Source: Pseudisothecium myosuroides
Taxonomy: Eukaryota; Streptophyta; Bryopsida; Hypnales; Lembophyllaceae
Direction: 5' to 3'
DNA length: 64,000 nucleotides
NCBI GenBank assembly: GCA_951799445.1
Contig: OX637293.1
Span: forward strand, 26,846,001 to 26,910,000
Each line of letters begins with the position of its first letter. The first letter of the stretch is position 1. Shown here in pieces: positions 35,117 through 48,249 of the stretch. Position numbers and translations under genes: made by a program. The notes beneath the pieces are model-generated. The model had not been told where the DNA came from. It ran no database searches and saw only the letters and a list, made by a program, of their open reading frames with translations.

Positions 35117-35724
35117 CAGTCGGGTACAGGAACCTTACGAATTTTCCAGACAGTTTTCACTAGAAAGTTCATCAACTTCGTGAAGCTCTAGCATGCTCAG
35201 AAATGAAGCAATTTTGGAACCGCAAATTGTGTTGGAATTGCAATGAAGTGCACTTCAACTTCATAACAAGTGAAAAATGAATAAATTCAAATCATACAAC
35301 AATTTGAATTTCTTTTATAAACTATCTACCATTTCATAGAGAACCTTTGGAAGATGGTCAAAGTTTTTTTGCAATGGGGTGAAGAACAAGAAAAAAACCA
35401 TACAAGCAATTCAAGTGTTATGAGATAAAAAATTTCTAAGCAATTGTGAAGTTTCATTTCTTACATGTACCATTGAATACAAGTTGTAACTTTCACAAAT
35501 GTTGGCAACACTAAATAGTACATAGTGTACATAAAACATCAAACTTTTTGTATGATTTTCAATTACATATGTGTGTTTGTAATGATGATAAAGTAGACTT
35601 TAGTGTGATTCCAACGCAATTCGAAATTTGAAATTCCGTTCAATTTTGAGCACACACGGGCCTCCCAAAGTTGACCTAATCTCAACAGGGTGAAAAAAAT
35701 TCGTAAGGTTCCTATACCCAACTG
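35117..35724. mobile_element. TA-flanked MITE with CAGTCGGGTA ends
   Basis: Ends are CAGTCGGGTACAGGAACCTT and, inverted, CAGTTGGGTATAGGAACCTT; the inverted repeat continues through ACGAATTTT. TA flanks both ends (35115-35116, 35725-35726). The outer CAGT resembles the foldbacks at 10340 and 21198 but the interior is different. Non-coding. Confidence 0.8.
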
Positions 35725-36141
35725 TACATCCTGTGAATGGCATGCAGCTCATAGCAGTTTGCAATAGCAATATTCAGAAAAGAACTGCTGCATAAAATAT
35801 TGCCGGGAATCCTGCCATTTAGTTTGCAGGAGCATTCTGTTCCGCAATTAGGTTTTTGATTCCGTAATGTCTGAATACGCTATTTTCTGTCATCCACAAA
35901 TGTTTTGTCATCCAAAATTTTTTGTTGCCCGCCTGTGGTTTATGGTAGGAAATGCCGCTTGTTGTCGGGGATGTGCTTAAAAAAGAGCCTCTTCGTTGGG
36001 CTCCGCCCTCCTCGTCGGCCCTTTTTTAAGCGCAATCCCCTCCTCCTCCCCGGGCATTGCCCTATACATAATGCTCCACTCGAAAATCATGATTTTGTCT
36101 AGTGGCAGCTGTGCCGCCTTTATTTGGTCACTTGCAATGTA

Positions 36142-36516
36142 GGGGAGGCAACCCATTCCTGATCACCCCCCCCATTGTGGCAGGGGAGGGTGGTCTGTTT
36201 CCGTGAATGTCCTGAACAATAAATGACAATTTCTGACAGTCATTGATTGGTCAAAAATTAACTATTACACGAATGAATCATAGGTCGTTTTGTATCCAGT
36301 GCTTGGTCAGAATTAGGAAAGCCCTTTCACTAGAATGGAAAGAACTTGGTCTATTGTTCAAAAATTCATGGTAATTTCATTTTGCGATATAAAAATCTGA
36401 AAAATTATGGAAAGCCTCCTCTGTCTATTTCTGCACACTAATAAATTGACCCACTGAAGAACCACGCACTTTAGATACGTGGAATGCTTATTTGATCGGA
36501 AATGGGTTGCCTCCCT
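36142..36516. mobile_element. TA-flanked MITE with GGGAGGCAACCC ends
   Basis: Inverted ends GGGGAGGCAACCCATTCCTG and AGGGAGGCAACCCATTTCCG continue to a shared GATC. TA is present on both sides (36140-36141, 36517-36518). The interior is AT-rich and non-coding. Confidence 0.65.
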
Positions 36517-36582
36517 TAGATCAACTTTTGTCGGTGTGCTTCAATTTTTTTCTTATGAATTGGCATGAAGCTTTCACATATA

Positions 36583-36721
36583 AGATGAAAACACCCATTC
36601 CTGTCCCTGTACCCAATTCCATCACCATGTATCAGTGGTGCACATTTTCCTAGTAAGAATGTACTCTATTGGTACGTGGTGATGGGATTGGGTACAAGGA
36701 CGGAAATGGGTGTTTTCACCT
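36583..36721. repeat. 139-bp hairpin with about 50-bp stem, TA-flanked
   Basis: The left arm runs from AGATGAAAACACCC to CATCACCATGTA, pairing with TACGTGGTGATGGG to GGGTGTTTTCACCT with about 8 mismatches and a 40-base loop. TA flanks both sides. It is either a very small MITE or a precursor-like hairpin for small RNA. Confidence 0.7.
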
Positions 36722-36725
36722 TATT

Positions 36726-39622
36726 TGATCTGAAGTAAGAACTGCAAAATTTTGGAGGAACTCTGTGTCTGCTATACAATGTCCAAAATCCTCCAATTAT
36801 GGCATAGGGTCTTCTTCATGCATTCTTTGGTACAATTGAAGTTCATTTAATGAAATCACATGCACCTTGGCCCCGGATTCCTAGAGTGGAAACAAATGGC
36901 TGCATAATCTTGCTCAACCCTGAAATGTAGGAGCCTATGACCATTGTGTAAGAGCATATGCAATGCGCCTGTCAACAGCGCCTCTATCGGCACTTTTTCG
37001 GGCATAAAGTTGTGTAATAAAAATTGTGCTCCAATGCAACCTCTATGGGTCCCGTCACTTTCACGGTCTCGGTATGCGACCTCCCCACTCTGGCAAATTT
37101 CCAAAATTTGAAGGGCCCACAAGGTGGCTCTTGGTAAAAATAGTTATGATTGTCAACCCTTTTCTGCATTGTTAAGTATGCCAATCAATTCAAATTTCCC
37201 TTGATTCAATGACAAGTCTTTTTTTAATGTAAGATTCTTTTCTTTCTTTCTTTCTTTTTATAATGCAAAAATTCCATTTGACGTTTGGATTGCCGGCTTT
37301 GCATTGGGTTGATTAGTTCTAAAAAAAAATGGCACTATGAAGGCCTCGCGGAATGTCCCTGCGTTTCCTGATATAGGGATTGTTTAGTGAGACCGCACTG
37401 CGGATGCTCTAACCTCAAGATCCTTCAGTCCTTCAACCTCAAAAAACTCATGTCAATACTAAAAAGAAGCTTAAAAATTCTGAAAAATTCACAATACGTG
37501 TATATAATTATGGTGTAAAACATCTTGGTGTAACCTAAACTTTTATATCATACTATAAGAGTAGAAAATGAATGGATTGTGGTAATAGGCCACACTTCAA
37601 ACGGCAATAGAATATCCAATTTGGGGGATTTTTAAAATTTTAAAATTGGAGTAGAAACTAGACTTAGTAAGCTTTATTTTACAGTTGGATACAAATTCAA
37701 AAAAGATCATTTTAATGATTGAATTTTAGCTCAAGAGCTAGGAAGAAAGAAGTTGTCAAATACAATCACTAAAAAGACATCTTTAGTGATCAATAAATTT
37801 AACATCTTTTTCTCTAAAAAAATTGTAGTTCAATCTTCAATGAGGGCCTTTCCACCACCAAATGATGCAAACTCACTCAAAGGATTTGCAATTTTTTTTT
37901 CCGATGAGAATTATGATGAATGGTCAAATTGGATGACAAAAGACCTATTTGACCATTCATCAACCATTAGTGTTTCAATTAACCCCTCCTTCAATGGTCC
38001 AGGGACGGAATGTGGCCATATAAAACTCTGAAACTAACAAATCCTTCATCGTCATTGATGTATTTCAAATATCTCTTAACTACAAAACAGATGGCATCGA
38101 AGCAATTGAATTTTCAGTGATTACAAAGTGTTTTGTGCTTCCCAAAGAAGAACATGTGGAAGGGTTTGTATCCAGTATTTGAAAGTTAGATTTATTTATC
38201 ATACAAAACTATTGCAAGTCATAAGGTGGATTTGATACAGTTGGATCTACTATCGCCCTATCGTTTATTCTTGTAAAATGGTAGTTGAGTGCTCCTACTT
38301 TCAAACTCTGACCACAAAAACGTAGCTATAGTGTTTGCAAGCCCTAACTCTGCCTCTTTTTCCCTCTTCATTGTAAAAAAGAGGAATTTTGTGTGTACTC
38401 AATTTTAATTGTACGTGGTTTCAATTTGAGGCGAGAGGTTGCATTTTCAATGTGGGAATTATTAGTTGAGTGGTCTTGAACACTTTTCATCATAGATTTT
38501 GAAATATGTGTGGGGCAACAACACGGTATGTACACCTAGCCACAAGTTCATTCTATATATGTTGCCTACTGTTGTACATGAGGAATATCAATGCATGCTC
38601 AAACGGCTCAAGAGAGACATCGTGTGGGAATTCAATAAGGAACCATTGCAAAGTCAATACAAATTGTGCAAGCTTCACTTTACTAAGAATGTTCTCTAGG
38701 ATTTTGACCTTTCCAATTTGTTGTAAAGGAGCTTGATCCATTATTCTAATTCTATTTGATTTTCAAAGAGTGTTTAGATTTGGATCTAAAAAATGCCATG
38801 ATGTAAGTCACAATTTGGCCCCTGCATCTTTCTAATTTAAAGAAATTCACAATCATATGTTATTCAATAATCTTGTTTTTTTGGACTACTCCAACAATTT
38901 CAACTTTGCCACTTAAAACCTTGTGATGCAAAATGCCAAGACGAAGTTCTTTGGAATGATAGTGTCTTTATAAGACTCTGAACTTGCATGTCTTCAAATG
39001 ATGCATAAAATCAAGATCGAACCTATACACAAATTGCTACTGACGTTGACTACAAGAATGAATCTACACTTTCACTCGAGACTCATTGAAGAGCTATACT
39101 TAGTGATATAATATCACTATTTGTGTTGTATAGGTTAGGACAAACATTTGATTTTGTATTTTGTTTTGAAAGTATTGATCTTAATCTTGAAACTCTTCAG
39201 AATTTGGTTATGTTACATCAATGCAAGATTCCGTGTTGGCTTTTGTATTGGAAAAGTTTATAAATTTCATGGTAATATCAGAAAGGTTTGGTGCAGGGGA
39301 GGACTCTTAAGGGCATTTGCATATCACGTGTGATCGAGGGGTATTATTTATGGGGGTATTTTGATAGAGGAGATTAATTAAATAGACCATATTATTACCT
39401 AATTTTCAAATTTGTCATTATTTTAAGTACCATATACTTACTTTGAATTTGAAAGATAGGCCAATTTTTCATAAGTAACAAAATATTGTAAAATACATGA
39501 TATTAGTGATACCATAAAACATTGCTAAACATTCAAGAAACTGAGTTACAAATGAAGGTTGTGAACACATAAAGGTTATCATATGTAAATGTTATTGCGT
39601 AGGAATTCAAAACATACTTAGT
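36726..39622. other. intergenic stretch without recognised gene
   Basis: A (TTTC)n run lies near 37237-37257. Short frames at 37753-38031 and 38499-38699 have coding-like stretches (NYDEWSNWMTKDLF; HEEYQCMLKRLKRDIVWEF) but no family I recognise; they may be remnants of an old retroelement. Confidence 0.3.
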
Positions 39623-39946
39623 CATTAGAGAAAATCTGGAGCCTTCGGAAGGCTGCTCCACAGCCCTCTGAGGTACCCTGAAATTTACTTTTTTTTGGTT
39701 GAAAAATTTGTTTTCCCTCTATTCTCGCCCAGTTGAAACTGCAGCAAAAAAATTAATCTTAAAAAAATTTAAAAAAATTTAAAAATAAAAAATAAAAAAA
39801 ATTCGTGATTTCTGACCATTTTGGTGAGCAGTCAGCTTGGCTGACTGCTCACTACAAGATTGTTCTAGAATGACAGGCCAAGCTCTGAAATAGCTTGGCT
39901 TGTCACTCCGAAGCAGCCCTCCGGAGGGCTGATATTTCTTCTAATG
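39623..39946. mobile_element. CATTAG-type MITE, copy 3
   Basis: Ends CATTAGAGAAAATCTGGAGC and the inverted CATTAGAAGAAATATCAGCC. GGCTGCTCC near the left and GGGCTG near the right extend the inverted repeat. The AT-rich core is flanked by a GTCAGCTTGGCTGAC palindrome. Flanks TAGT and TGTC show no duplication. Confidence 0.7.
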
Positions 39947-41214
39947 TGTCCACAATCAATGTGACTCTTGCACCCAAACAACACAAAACACCAACATAGA
40001 ACAACAAATAAACTAGAATGCAACATGTAACACAATCTTCATTTGCACCACAACCTTCACATGACATTGATATGCAATTGAATCATTCAAATATGAAGTC
40101 AAACCACAACATTCACAAAACAATAACCACAAGCCTTCAAACTATGAACTATGGATTTGTGATATCATGTGTTTATAGACACAAAGTATACAAAAAAAGG
40201 ACTATATTGGCCCTATAAAAACTGATTGTTTGCATCAAAAACCACATCCGGTGCAATTGACTCTAGTTGATTAAATCTCTCCAAGAATTTAGATTCGATG
40301 GGGAGCGCAATCCAATTTTTTGAGATTCATCCACATTGAAAGAGACGAGTCTTCAAAACCACAACATTCATATATCCATTCATATTTAGTACAATACTTG
40401 GCGGGAATACAGATCCTAATTATAGTCCCAGCCTAGGATACTTTCACTTCATGGTACATTAGAACTAAAAAAACAAATTGACCAGATTATTTAATCCATG
40501 TATTTATTATAATTGTGAATCATCTATTTTCTCTATAATATATCATCTCAAATATTTTTCAAAAATTTAGGAGCAATGAATAAAATGTACTATATCTTTG
40601 GCCACACATAATACACTAAATTTTTCTAAGACCCTCCCGGGGGTCGATGACCATTTGCTTATGTTGGTGTGATTCATTTAGAATTGCAACTAGAATTAGA
40701 GTGCAATGTGTTTGATCAAGTTGTGTCTGTTGGATGTCCTACAAAGAATGAATGGCAAGCAAATGTTGTCCTGCAAGAGGGCTGGGTCCTAGTGGTTTCT
40801 ATAAGCACAGACTATGTAGTGTTTCTAGAGCCATTCACTCTTATTTTTTTTGGAAATTTCCGTACACTTGGGTTTTGAAGGAGCAAAATATAGGCATTGA
40901 CACCTTGGGCATGTATTGTATTGTGCAAACAATTTGAGTGACATTTGAGTTATTTTTCTTTATGTGGTGCCTTCAGAAAGTCATTGTATTCTATATTCTT
41001 GGCCATTTTGGCTATTTTGCACGTACAAAGAATTTGAACGCATGTATTACTATGTTTAATAAATTTACAAATTTGGGATGTTTTTTGTACCCATGCCTTC
41101 TTCCTAGTGTAATTTATCTCAATTCATTTTGAACATTCAAACCTTGCACAAACTTTATCATATTCCAAGCTACAACTGATATGTTCAAAAGTGAAATATA
41201 ATAGACAACAAGCC
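39947..41214. other. intergenic stretch without recognised gene
   Basis: AT-rich, short frames only. Nothing supported. Confidence 0.4.
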
Positions 41215-41493
41215 CATTAGAAGAGATTCGGGGGCAATAAGAGACTGCAAATTCTTGGGCCTTGGAAACTCTGAAAACGCCCTGGGAACAGTAATTTGAC
41301 GTGGCCGAGACTAAGCCATGTCAGATAATAATAAAAATTTAATTTTAAAATCAAAATTTAATTTTTTAAAATAATATTTTAATATTTTAATATTTTTTAA
41401 TATTTTTTAAAAATTAATTTTATATTCTGACTGTTCCCAGCAGCAGGAACAACCCTGAAACGGCCCTTTGAAGGCCTCAAATTTCTTTTAATG
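41215..41493. mobile_element. CATTAG-type MITE, copy 4
   Basis: Left end CATTAGAAGAGATTCGGGGG, right end inverted CATTAAAAGAAATTTGAGGC. It shares GACGTGGCC, CCATGTC, an AT-rich core and CCTGAAACGGCCCTTT with copy 1. Flanks AGCC and ACTT show no duplication. Confidence 0.8.
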
Positions 41494-41499
41494 ACTTTA

Positions 41500-41735
41500 T
41501 AATATGCCTTAAGTGTTGACCCAATTTCAAAACCACCCAAATCAACCAATAAGAGTGCTTAGATTCTTCAATTGGGCCATCAATTGAACCCAAAGGTTTT
41601 TTTTATTGAAAGTTGGCCTAATTTTCTTTTATATCACATGTTCACTTATGTGGTAATGGTTTGGTGCCCAAAAATTGGGCCCAAGTGCTAAAAATTGGGT
41701 GGCCACGTATCCTTGATCCAATTTTTCCACTTGGA
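41500..41735. repeat. dispersed repeat, inverted relative to 25765-26010
   Basis: See the partner copy: GACCCAATTTCAAAA, AATCAACCAATA, GAGTGCTTAGATTCTT, AAATTGGGCCCAAGTGCTAA and ATCCTTGATC occur in reverse-complement order relative to 25765-26010. It lies immediately beside MITE copy 4. Confidence 0.6.
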
Positions 41736-42209
41736 CCGGCCAATTTGAGATGATCCCATTTTTTGTAAATTGGGCCAACTTGGAATTGGGCTTGGACCCT
41801 CCCCTAGTATAAATTCGCTCCACACCAATGTAGGTCAAACCAATAAGGGATTAATACTATACGTTGAGGTCAGTTTCGTTAGAGCCCAAACGAAATCATT
41901 TCTTTTTAATTGAATTACCTTTCATTAATTGAATTTTGAATTTTCAGGATTTAGTGTATTGTGATTAGGAATATTTAGTTAACTATAGCTATGGTCCTCC
42001 TTTAATATGGAATTGCAAGCTCAGCATGACACAAGGCTTCACGGAATCTTGCTTTGGGAGGCTAACTTCAAGGCATACTTTTCAAAATCTTATTTTTTTA
42101 AGGCTAAATCAAGTCTAAACTGCAATGAAGGCCTTACTGCAATGAAGGCCGGTAATCCATTTTAGGTTTCAATCTAAGGTACCATGAGGAGTTCTGAAGC
42201 CAAAATTAA

Positions 42210-42440
42210 CCCCTAAAGCCCTGAACAACGTTTTTTGAGAACATAGCGATTTTGGTCAGGCCAATGCTTGGCCAAAAATTGGTATTTTGATACAAATTTT
42301 TGTGAGCATGTGGGCCCAAGGTGTATCTTTGTAAAGCAAAAAAATTCACACCTTTATGATTTATAGAAAAATAGTTATTCAAAGAAATGTTGTTTTGCTT
42401 GCTCGAAGGGCAACACGGGCAAATCGTTTTACACTACGGC
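42210..42440. repeat. half-copy of the TTAA-type foldback, left-arm orientation
   Basis: TTAA at 42206-42209 is followed by CCCCTAAAGCCCTGAACAAC, then CGTTTTTTG, GCGATTTTGG and a diverged remainder matching the left arm of 33871-34610. No second arm or distal TTAA was identified. Confidence 0.55.
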
Positions 42441-43867
42441 TGAAATTTACTGACATTGCCCAAAAGTAGGGGGTAGAGGTTTGGGTAAGGTTTACTAGTT
42501 TGCTGAAAACTGGGTTTCCATTCTCCTGCTACTGACAGCCTTGGATTTATCCGCACTCATGACTATGCAAGTCCAGTCAGGATGCTGGGAGAGATTTAGG
42601 AGTCAGAAACCAGAAGCCTGATCCATTTGATTGATGGCCTAGTTTTAGGAACAATGAACGGACCAACATATTCAGATCACTTCAACGATAAAGTAATCCA
42701 CCAACGATGACCTCAACAACATTTTTAGAGTAATTCAACAATGAACTAACCAACAGTATTGAACGTAATCCTAGAATATGACAACTAAATCAATAAGCAA
42801 ATTCCTCCACAACTTTGGTCTTCATAAATTTGAACAGCGTTCTTTTCTAAATCATCATACAACTCCAGCCTCCATTTCTCATACGTGCTTTCAAAATTCA
42901 CAGTGACTTTTCAAATCTTTCAGTGACAGCTCCTAGTGCACCAATGGGAGCACGGCACTTATGACAACAAATTGCACCTACACTTAGATCTTACGATGAT
43001 GTACATGAATTCTGTGCAAAATCGTGGATTTGCACTAATCCCTACAAAGCTTGTTCATTGCAAAAATTTAATCCCATATTTTTTGTACCTCATGTAACTC
43101 CATGCATCACTAATGAACCGTCAAAAAAAAACAGCTCATTACACCATCCAACTGCAGTCACCACAAAGATGAAAAAAATATGGAGGAAACATATCACTGT
43201 CCCCTTTCCCTTGCTGCTTGTACTCATGACCAACACATCGATGTAGACACAATTGAGTTCCTGCAGCATTTCCCACATTCGAGAGCACAAAAAAGAGTAT
43301 ACCATGTCTGCTAACTTTGGTGAGATCATCGAGATTCCGATCAGTAACGCAGTCTGCGTTTGTGAGGAGCCAGCAGTAGAGGGCAAGCCAAATCGGCAAG
43401 GTCAGCAGGAGGTTATCGTGGAGGGACGGCCTGGCGGCATCGCAGGGACACAAGCGGCAGGGGAGGCCGCAGCCGGCACATCTAGTGCAGACAGCGGGCG
43501 GACCAGACGGGGACAGCGTCAAGTGCGGGGAGGCGAACTTGCAGGAGCTTCATCGACCTGTGGAGTTGCGGCGCCCTTCAACAGCCACGGATTTGGTTAG
43601 TCGCCGTACCCCTCCTTTTCTTGATTTTTTTAGTTTAGGTTCAATGATTTCAATATTAGAAATAAACAAATTATCCTTGCGTGCATGACCTGCTTTGACA
43701 ACTACTGTCCATATCAAAATAACAATCTCATTGCTCCAATGAAAATTGAAACACAAAACAACATATAAGAATGATGCATAGTCGGGCAATTTGCATGGAA
43801 TCACTACTTATAAAAGGAATACAGCCTACTCTATCCCTGAGCATCGACAGCAGATCCAAGGCGTAGG
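42441..43867. other. intergenic stretch without recognised gene
   Basis: A GC-richer patch at about 43330-43590 has open frames on both strands (Gly/Ala/Arg-rich), which I take as compositional. No supported gene. Confidence 0.4.
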
Positions 43868-43910
43868 GTGTGAGCGCTTATTTACCCACCCTTGGTAAAT
43901 AAGTGAGCAC
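43868..43910 (-). other. terminal stem-loop of element copy B
   Basis: In - strand sense, GTGCTCACTTATTTACC pairs with GGTAAATAAGCGCTCACAC across loop AAGGGTG. Stem sequence differs from copy A in compensating positions while the loop and closing ACC/GGT are identical. Confidence 0.6.
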
Positions 43911-45060
43911 AACCAGGCTCTAAGTGTTTTGGTGTTTAATTCGTTCTACGGGTGCCTAGCGTAAATCCATTGTGCCTTCCAAGCAATGGATCTTTTTTCT
44001 AAGTTCCTAACATCCACAATGTACACAAAAATCAAAGAAAATCCAACACGGCAATTTCTACTCTAACTTCTTTAACCAAAAGAGGTCACGGTGGTTTTGA
44101 AGTTGAACTAGTTACAGTCAAAACTTAACAACTTTAAGTAATAGAACATTTCATGCCATTTCTAAAAACATAAAATTCGACTCTACCCCCTTCTCCTAGC
44201 AAAAATTATGGGCGGATGAAGTTTAACCCTTCCGGGGGTATTTAAATTTCATCCATGATGTAGGACGTGCTTCCTAATTCAATTACCCTTGAAAATTGGA
44301 TTCTAGATTTATATGGTTAGAACCTGCCTAAATCCTACGTTTTGACTTGGATGAACTATTTTAGGTTGACTTCATCTGTCCCTTGACCCAAACTTCATCC
44401 TTGAATATTTCCTAAGGTTTTTGGTCTTTTTTGAAGTTTGACCCACTTTCGGGTTACTTAAGGGTTGTATTATGACTTACTAATACTAACTTCTTCTTTT
44501 GATCAAGTTAAAACATCCTAGTTCTTCTTATCCTTGTTTCTTAAGGTTTGGATTGAGTTTTGGACAGTCACTATTTTTAGAATTTTTGGAATTGTTCCTT
44601 ATAGAAGCTAGCTTAAGCTTTCTAAAATAGTATCTTACTTGGAAATCCACCTATCTTAGCAAAAGTTGTTGATGGATGAGGTTTGACCGCTAATCGGTGT
44701 TTAAAACTTCATCCGTTGATTACTCCTAACTTTAATTTGATAATTAACTTTTAATTTCACTTTTGAGACCTAAGTTTTTCTAGTTGATATTTCCTAATTT
44801 TAATTTGTCTTGTTTATCTTCTAATCACTTTCCATCCAAATTAGGTTCTAAACTTCATTCTTCCATATCTCACTCGTCTTAACTCCAAATCCTAAGTGTG
44901 AGATGGTTTTGGAAACCTCTAATTAGACTCTACAACACTAATTCCCTGGTTCTTGAAATATTTCTATTCTAGACACTCTGAATTGACTTGAGAGTTTGGT
45001 CCTACTTTAAATGTTTATTTTTGAGAAATTGAAATGGAGGGTTTAAAGTTGGAAACTTAC

Positions 45061-45123
45061 CTCGGAGTTGGTGTCGTTGTTTAGGTAATCATATACCCCT
45101 TCAAACTCCCCGTCATTTGCCAT
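45061..45123 (-). CDS. 21-codon acidic first exon of element copy B, with splice donor
   Basis: ATG at 45123-45121 opens 21 codons rich in Asp, Glu and Asn, ending DTNSE, then the consensus donor GTAAGT. It is the positional homologue of 6702-6764. It sits about 1.7 kb downstream of the TATA box in the same order as in copy A. Confidence 0.5.
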
Positions 45124-46851
45124 GTTTTGGAATTGTTTGGTAATTTTGCCGACGGCTTAAAGTAGGAGTTTTAGTACAAGGTTTGCCAATTTTTTGGACT
45201 TCCCCCTTTTTTTTTCTTCTAATCTCTCTTTCTCTTTTAACACTATTCTAATTCAATTATTTGTACTTCAAAGGGTTGACTAGTCTAGAAGTAAAATAAT
45301 TGAAATCAACTCCCCACTAATAGTTGACTCTTCAACTCCTTAGTCAATTATTATTCTATCCAAGTTTTGATGGTTCTAATTGTTCCTCCCAGATTTCTAC
45401 CTAATCTTATCTCTTTCTAAATTCTCTTCAAACTCCTAAATTGTCACTTCATCTCTCTCTATTTTCAAAGTGGTTTTGAAAGTTCCAAGTGTTCTACTTC
45501 CGATGATTTTTGAACCTCTTTTTACAATGGAAACGTTGCAAATTGAGATTCTTTAGCCTCCTACTTTCTTAATTTCCCTCCTCTTCATCCGACTTCTAAT
45601 TTTCTCTATCCTTCTAACTACTAAAATCTCTACTTTCAAGAGGCAAGATTAGGTGGTGGACAAAGTGGCAATTAGTTTATTTTTTTTTGTTCTTAAAAGA
45701 AAGAGTTTCTTTTTTCATAAGAAAGTTTTGGAACCAGTTCGGCAAAAGAGTTTTGAAACCAGTTCAAAGCGGCCCAAGTACCAAGTCGGACAGCCTAGAC
45801 CTCAATCAACAGCCAGACCCAGTCGACAGTCCAGGCCCCAGCCGGGCAGTTCATCCTTGCACAGCTTGTCCTTTGGCCTAGTTTGGATTTTTTGCCCAAT
45901 TCGGGTTTGTTCGTTTAATTTTTGGATTTTTGGGGTGTTCTCATACACAACAAACTAGCTTGCCTAACACACTTAGTTAAAGGGAAACAACTCTTGGTAT
46001 TCTAATTTTTTAAAGGTTTTGTGTCAAAGCCAAAGCTTCGCCGTATTTTAGAAAATCTCCAAATTCCTAGACAATTCGAATAAAGCAAAATCAAAGCTTC
46101 GTCGTATTTTAGAAAATCTCCAAAACTTCTACACTGAATAGAAGTATTAAGGGGATCCATACTAATTAATCGACATTTCACATTATATAAATATCTACCT
46201 TTTCTGTACATCAATAGTTATTGAAGTGTTCGGGGGTTGTACATCATATTTCAAACATCTACAGTTTTCCAAGATAAGTCCCTTTAATTGTTTGGTCCCC
46301 TTAATATCCCTATTCAGTGTAGACAATTCGAATAAAGCAAAATCAAAGCTTCGCCGTATTAGAGAACCTACTAACATCAGGGGTCCAAACCAACAAAGGA
46401 GGATTGTTAATACAACTCTACAAAGGCTAAAAACCAACACAAAACTAACACGAGGGGAGCTTGGATGGTTGGTAGATGCTAAAACTCGAACACAAGTTAA
46501 TCAAAATAGGTTAGAACACAACTTTCTCAAAGAAAACACTAGAGGGCCCCCCTAAGCGGCATCGCCAAGGTACAGAGGGAGATATACTCTAGAATTAGTA
46601 GAACACAACAATAATTAACAACAATTTTACAACAAGACTTCAAACAAGACAATAAGAGAAAACTTTGAAGGGACCCCAATGTCCTTCAAAGAGAGCTCAA
46701 AAACACCAACAATGAAGCTAAAAATGCTTCGAAAACACACAAATTTGGCAACGTGGCCTGAAATGGCCAAAATCCAACTAAATGGACCCAAATGTGCAAA
46801 GTAAGCCAAAATATGGCTACAAGGGGTGTTTGTGATAGGAAAATGAGCCTC

Positions 46852-46859
46852 CTTATATA
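46852..46859 (-). promoter_or_regulatory. TATA box of element copy B
   Basis: TATATAAG on the - strand, preceded by GGTGAGCACCCTTGAAAATG, which aligns with the copy A promoter at 4663-4670. Confidence 0.65.
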
Positions 46860-48249
46860 CATTTTCAAGGGTGCTCACCCCCCCTTTTTTCCTAAGCCGT
46901 AATCTTATCAACTAAGATTTTCATCCTAATCTTCAATTTTTAACTTTCAACGCTGGTCCAAACGTTTAACTTTTGGAGATTAACTCCAAATTGAAAATCG
47001 ATTGCGCCGTTGGCTTCAGAAGGCCATTTTTAATATAAGAATATCCCCTCACCCCTTAACCAAACTCCAAAAAATGCAACATAATTTTCCGCTAACTGAA
47101 CACCAAAACGGGGTAAAAACCCAAATCTTGGAGGTTGACTTTTCTGAGAAAACTAACTAGCCTACGTTCTTTAGTAGGTATGGGGGAGTAAGAAAAGACC
47201 TAGCATTGACCTCATTCGGATTTCGTATGCTCCCGGTACGCAAGTCAACTCCACCGTAAACTTCAATTTCGCCAATTTTCGGGAATCTTGCCGATTCGGG
47301 CACTTCTGGCTATCGGGAATGTCTTGAAACATCTTATTAGCATAAAAGAAGCTAATCTAATTTTTAGTGAGATTTTACCACAACTTGGATAATTTCTAGG
47401 AATTTTCCATTGTAGATTTTGGTGGTTGACCGTCCGGAAAGGCATCTTTTGCAAGTCAGAAAATTCCGAAACTTTTTATGGAACCTCTTATGAAATTCCA
47501 CAAAGGATGTACAAGCTCATATTTTTACTTTGCACAAAGGTCAGAGGAGAATCAAATTCTGTCTTCTCCTTTTAATTCTGGCAACTAGCGAATCTTTCAC
47601 ATACAAGGGAATCTTGGCAAGCCGATTTCGCCATTGAGTCTCAAATGTGATTTCCACCCTAAAACACCATATTCCACCCGTAGATTCCTCTTACGGATCC
47701 ATCTTGAGTTTGTAACTCCTGCAGGCCAACAATTGGGGTTTTCGCTATTTCTTCGATGCTATGAGGAAAGTGAAACCTATCTCTGGGAATGGACTTAGGA
47801 CCTCAACGGTGTTCCCTCGGACCAACTTTAGCCATAAGATGTTACATGTACCGTAGGTTTAGGCTGTTTGGGTCAGGTTAGCCCTTAATTCTATTTTTTT
47901 ACCGATATTTCTACGTTTTAACCTATGTATAAGTGGAAATGGGATTTATTTACGGAAAAACAACCTATAAGGGACCAAATGCTATATTGATACGTGACAT
48001 ACCTATTTTGATTTTACACTCTTTTTTGGGCTTTTTGTATATAAAAACTACACTTAAATTTGTAAAAATTGAAAAAAAGAAAACTGTAAGTCCCCAGTGA
48101 CGAATTAGGGGCTCACATAGGGTCGAAATTTTTTGAGACAGAGAACTTCGTTGTCCACGACAGTCGGCCTTCCAATCCTGATCAACAATCAATACAAGTT
48201 CAATTAGTCAATACTTGCTGAATCAGACATACGGACCGTCCCATTTCGA

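Larger units (their letters stand above)
43868..48117 (-). mobile_element. long LTR-like dispersed element, copy B
   Basis: In - strand sense it starts TGTGAGCCCCTAATTCGTCA at 48117 and follows the same order of landmarks as copy A: CTTGCCAAGATTCC block, TATA box at 46859-46852, CCTTGGCGATGCCGCTT (46573-46557), GGCGAAGCTTTG motifs, CTTTAAGCCGTCGG, the 21-codon exon with GTAAGT donor, a purine-rich stretch, GATCCATTGCTTGGAAGGCACA and the hairpin. It is diverged and lacks the 94-bp tandem units of copy A. No gag-pol frame. Confidence 0.6.

Noticed and set aside
43253..43600. 115-codon + strand frame and a 127-codon - strand frame
   Set aside because: Opposed open frames in a GC-rich patch with no domain; treated as chance.
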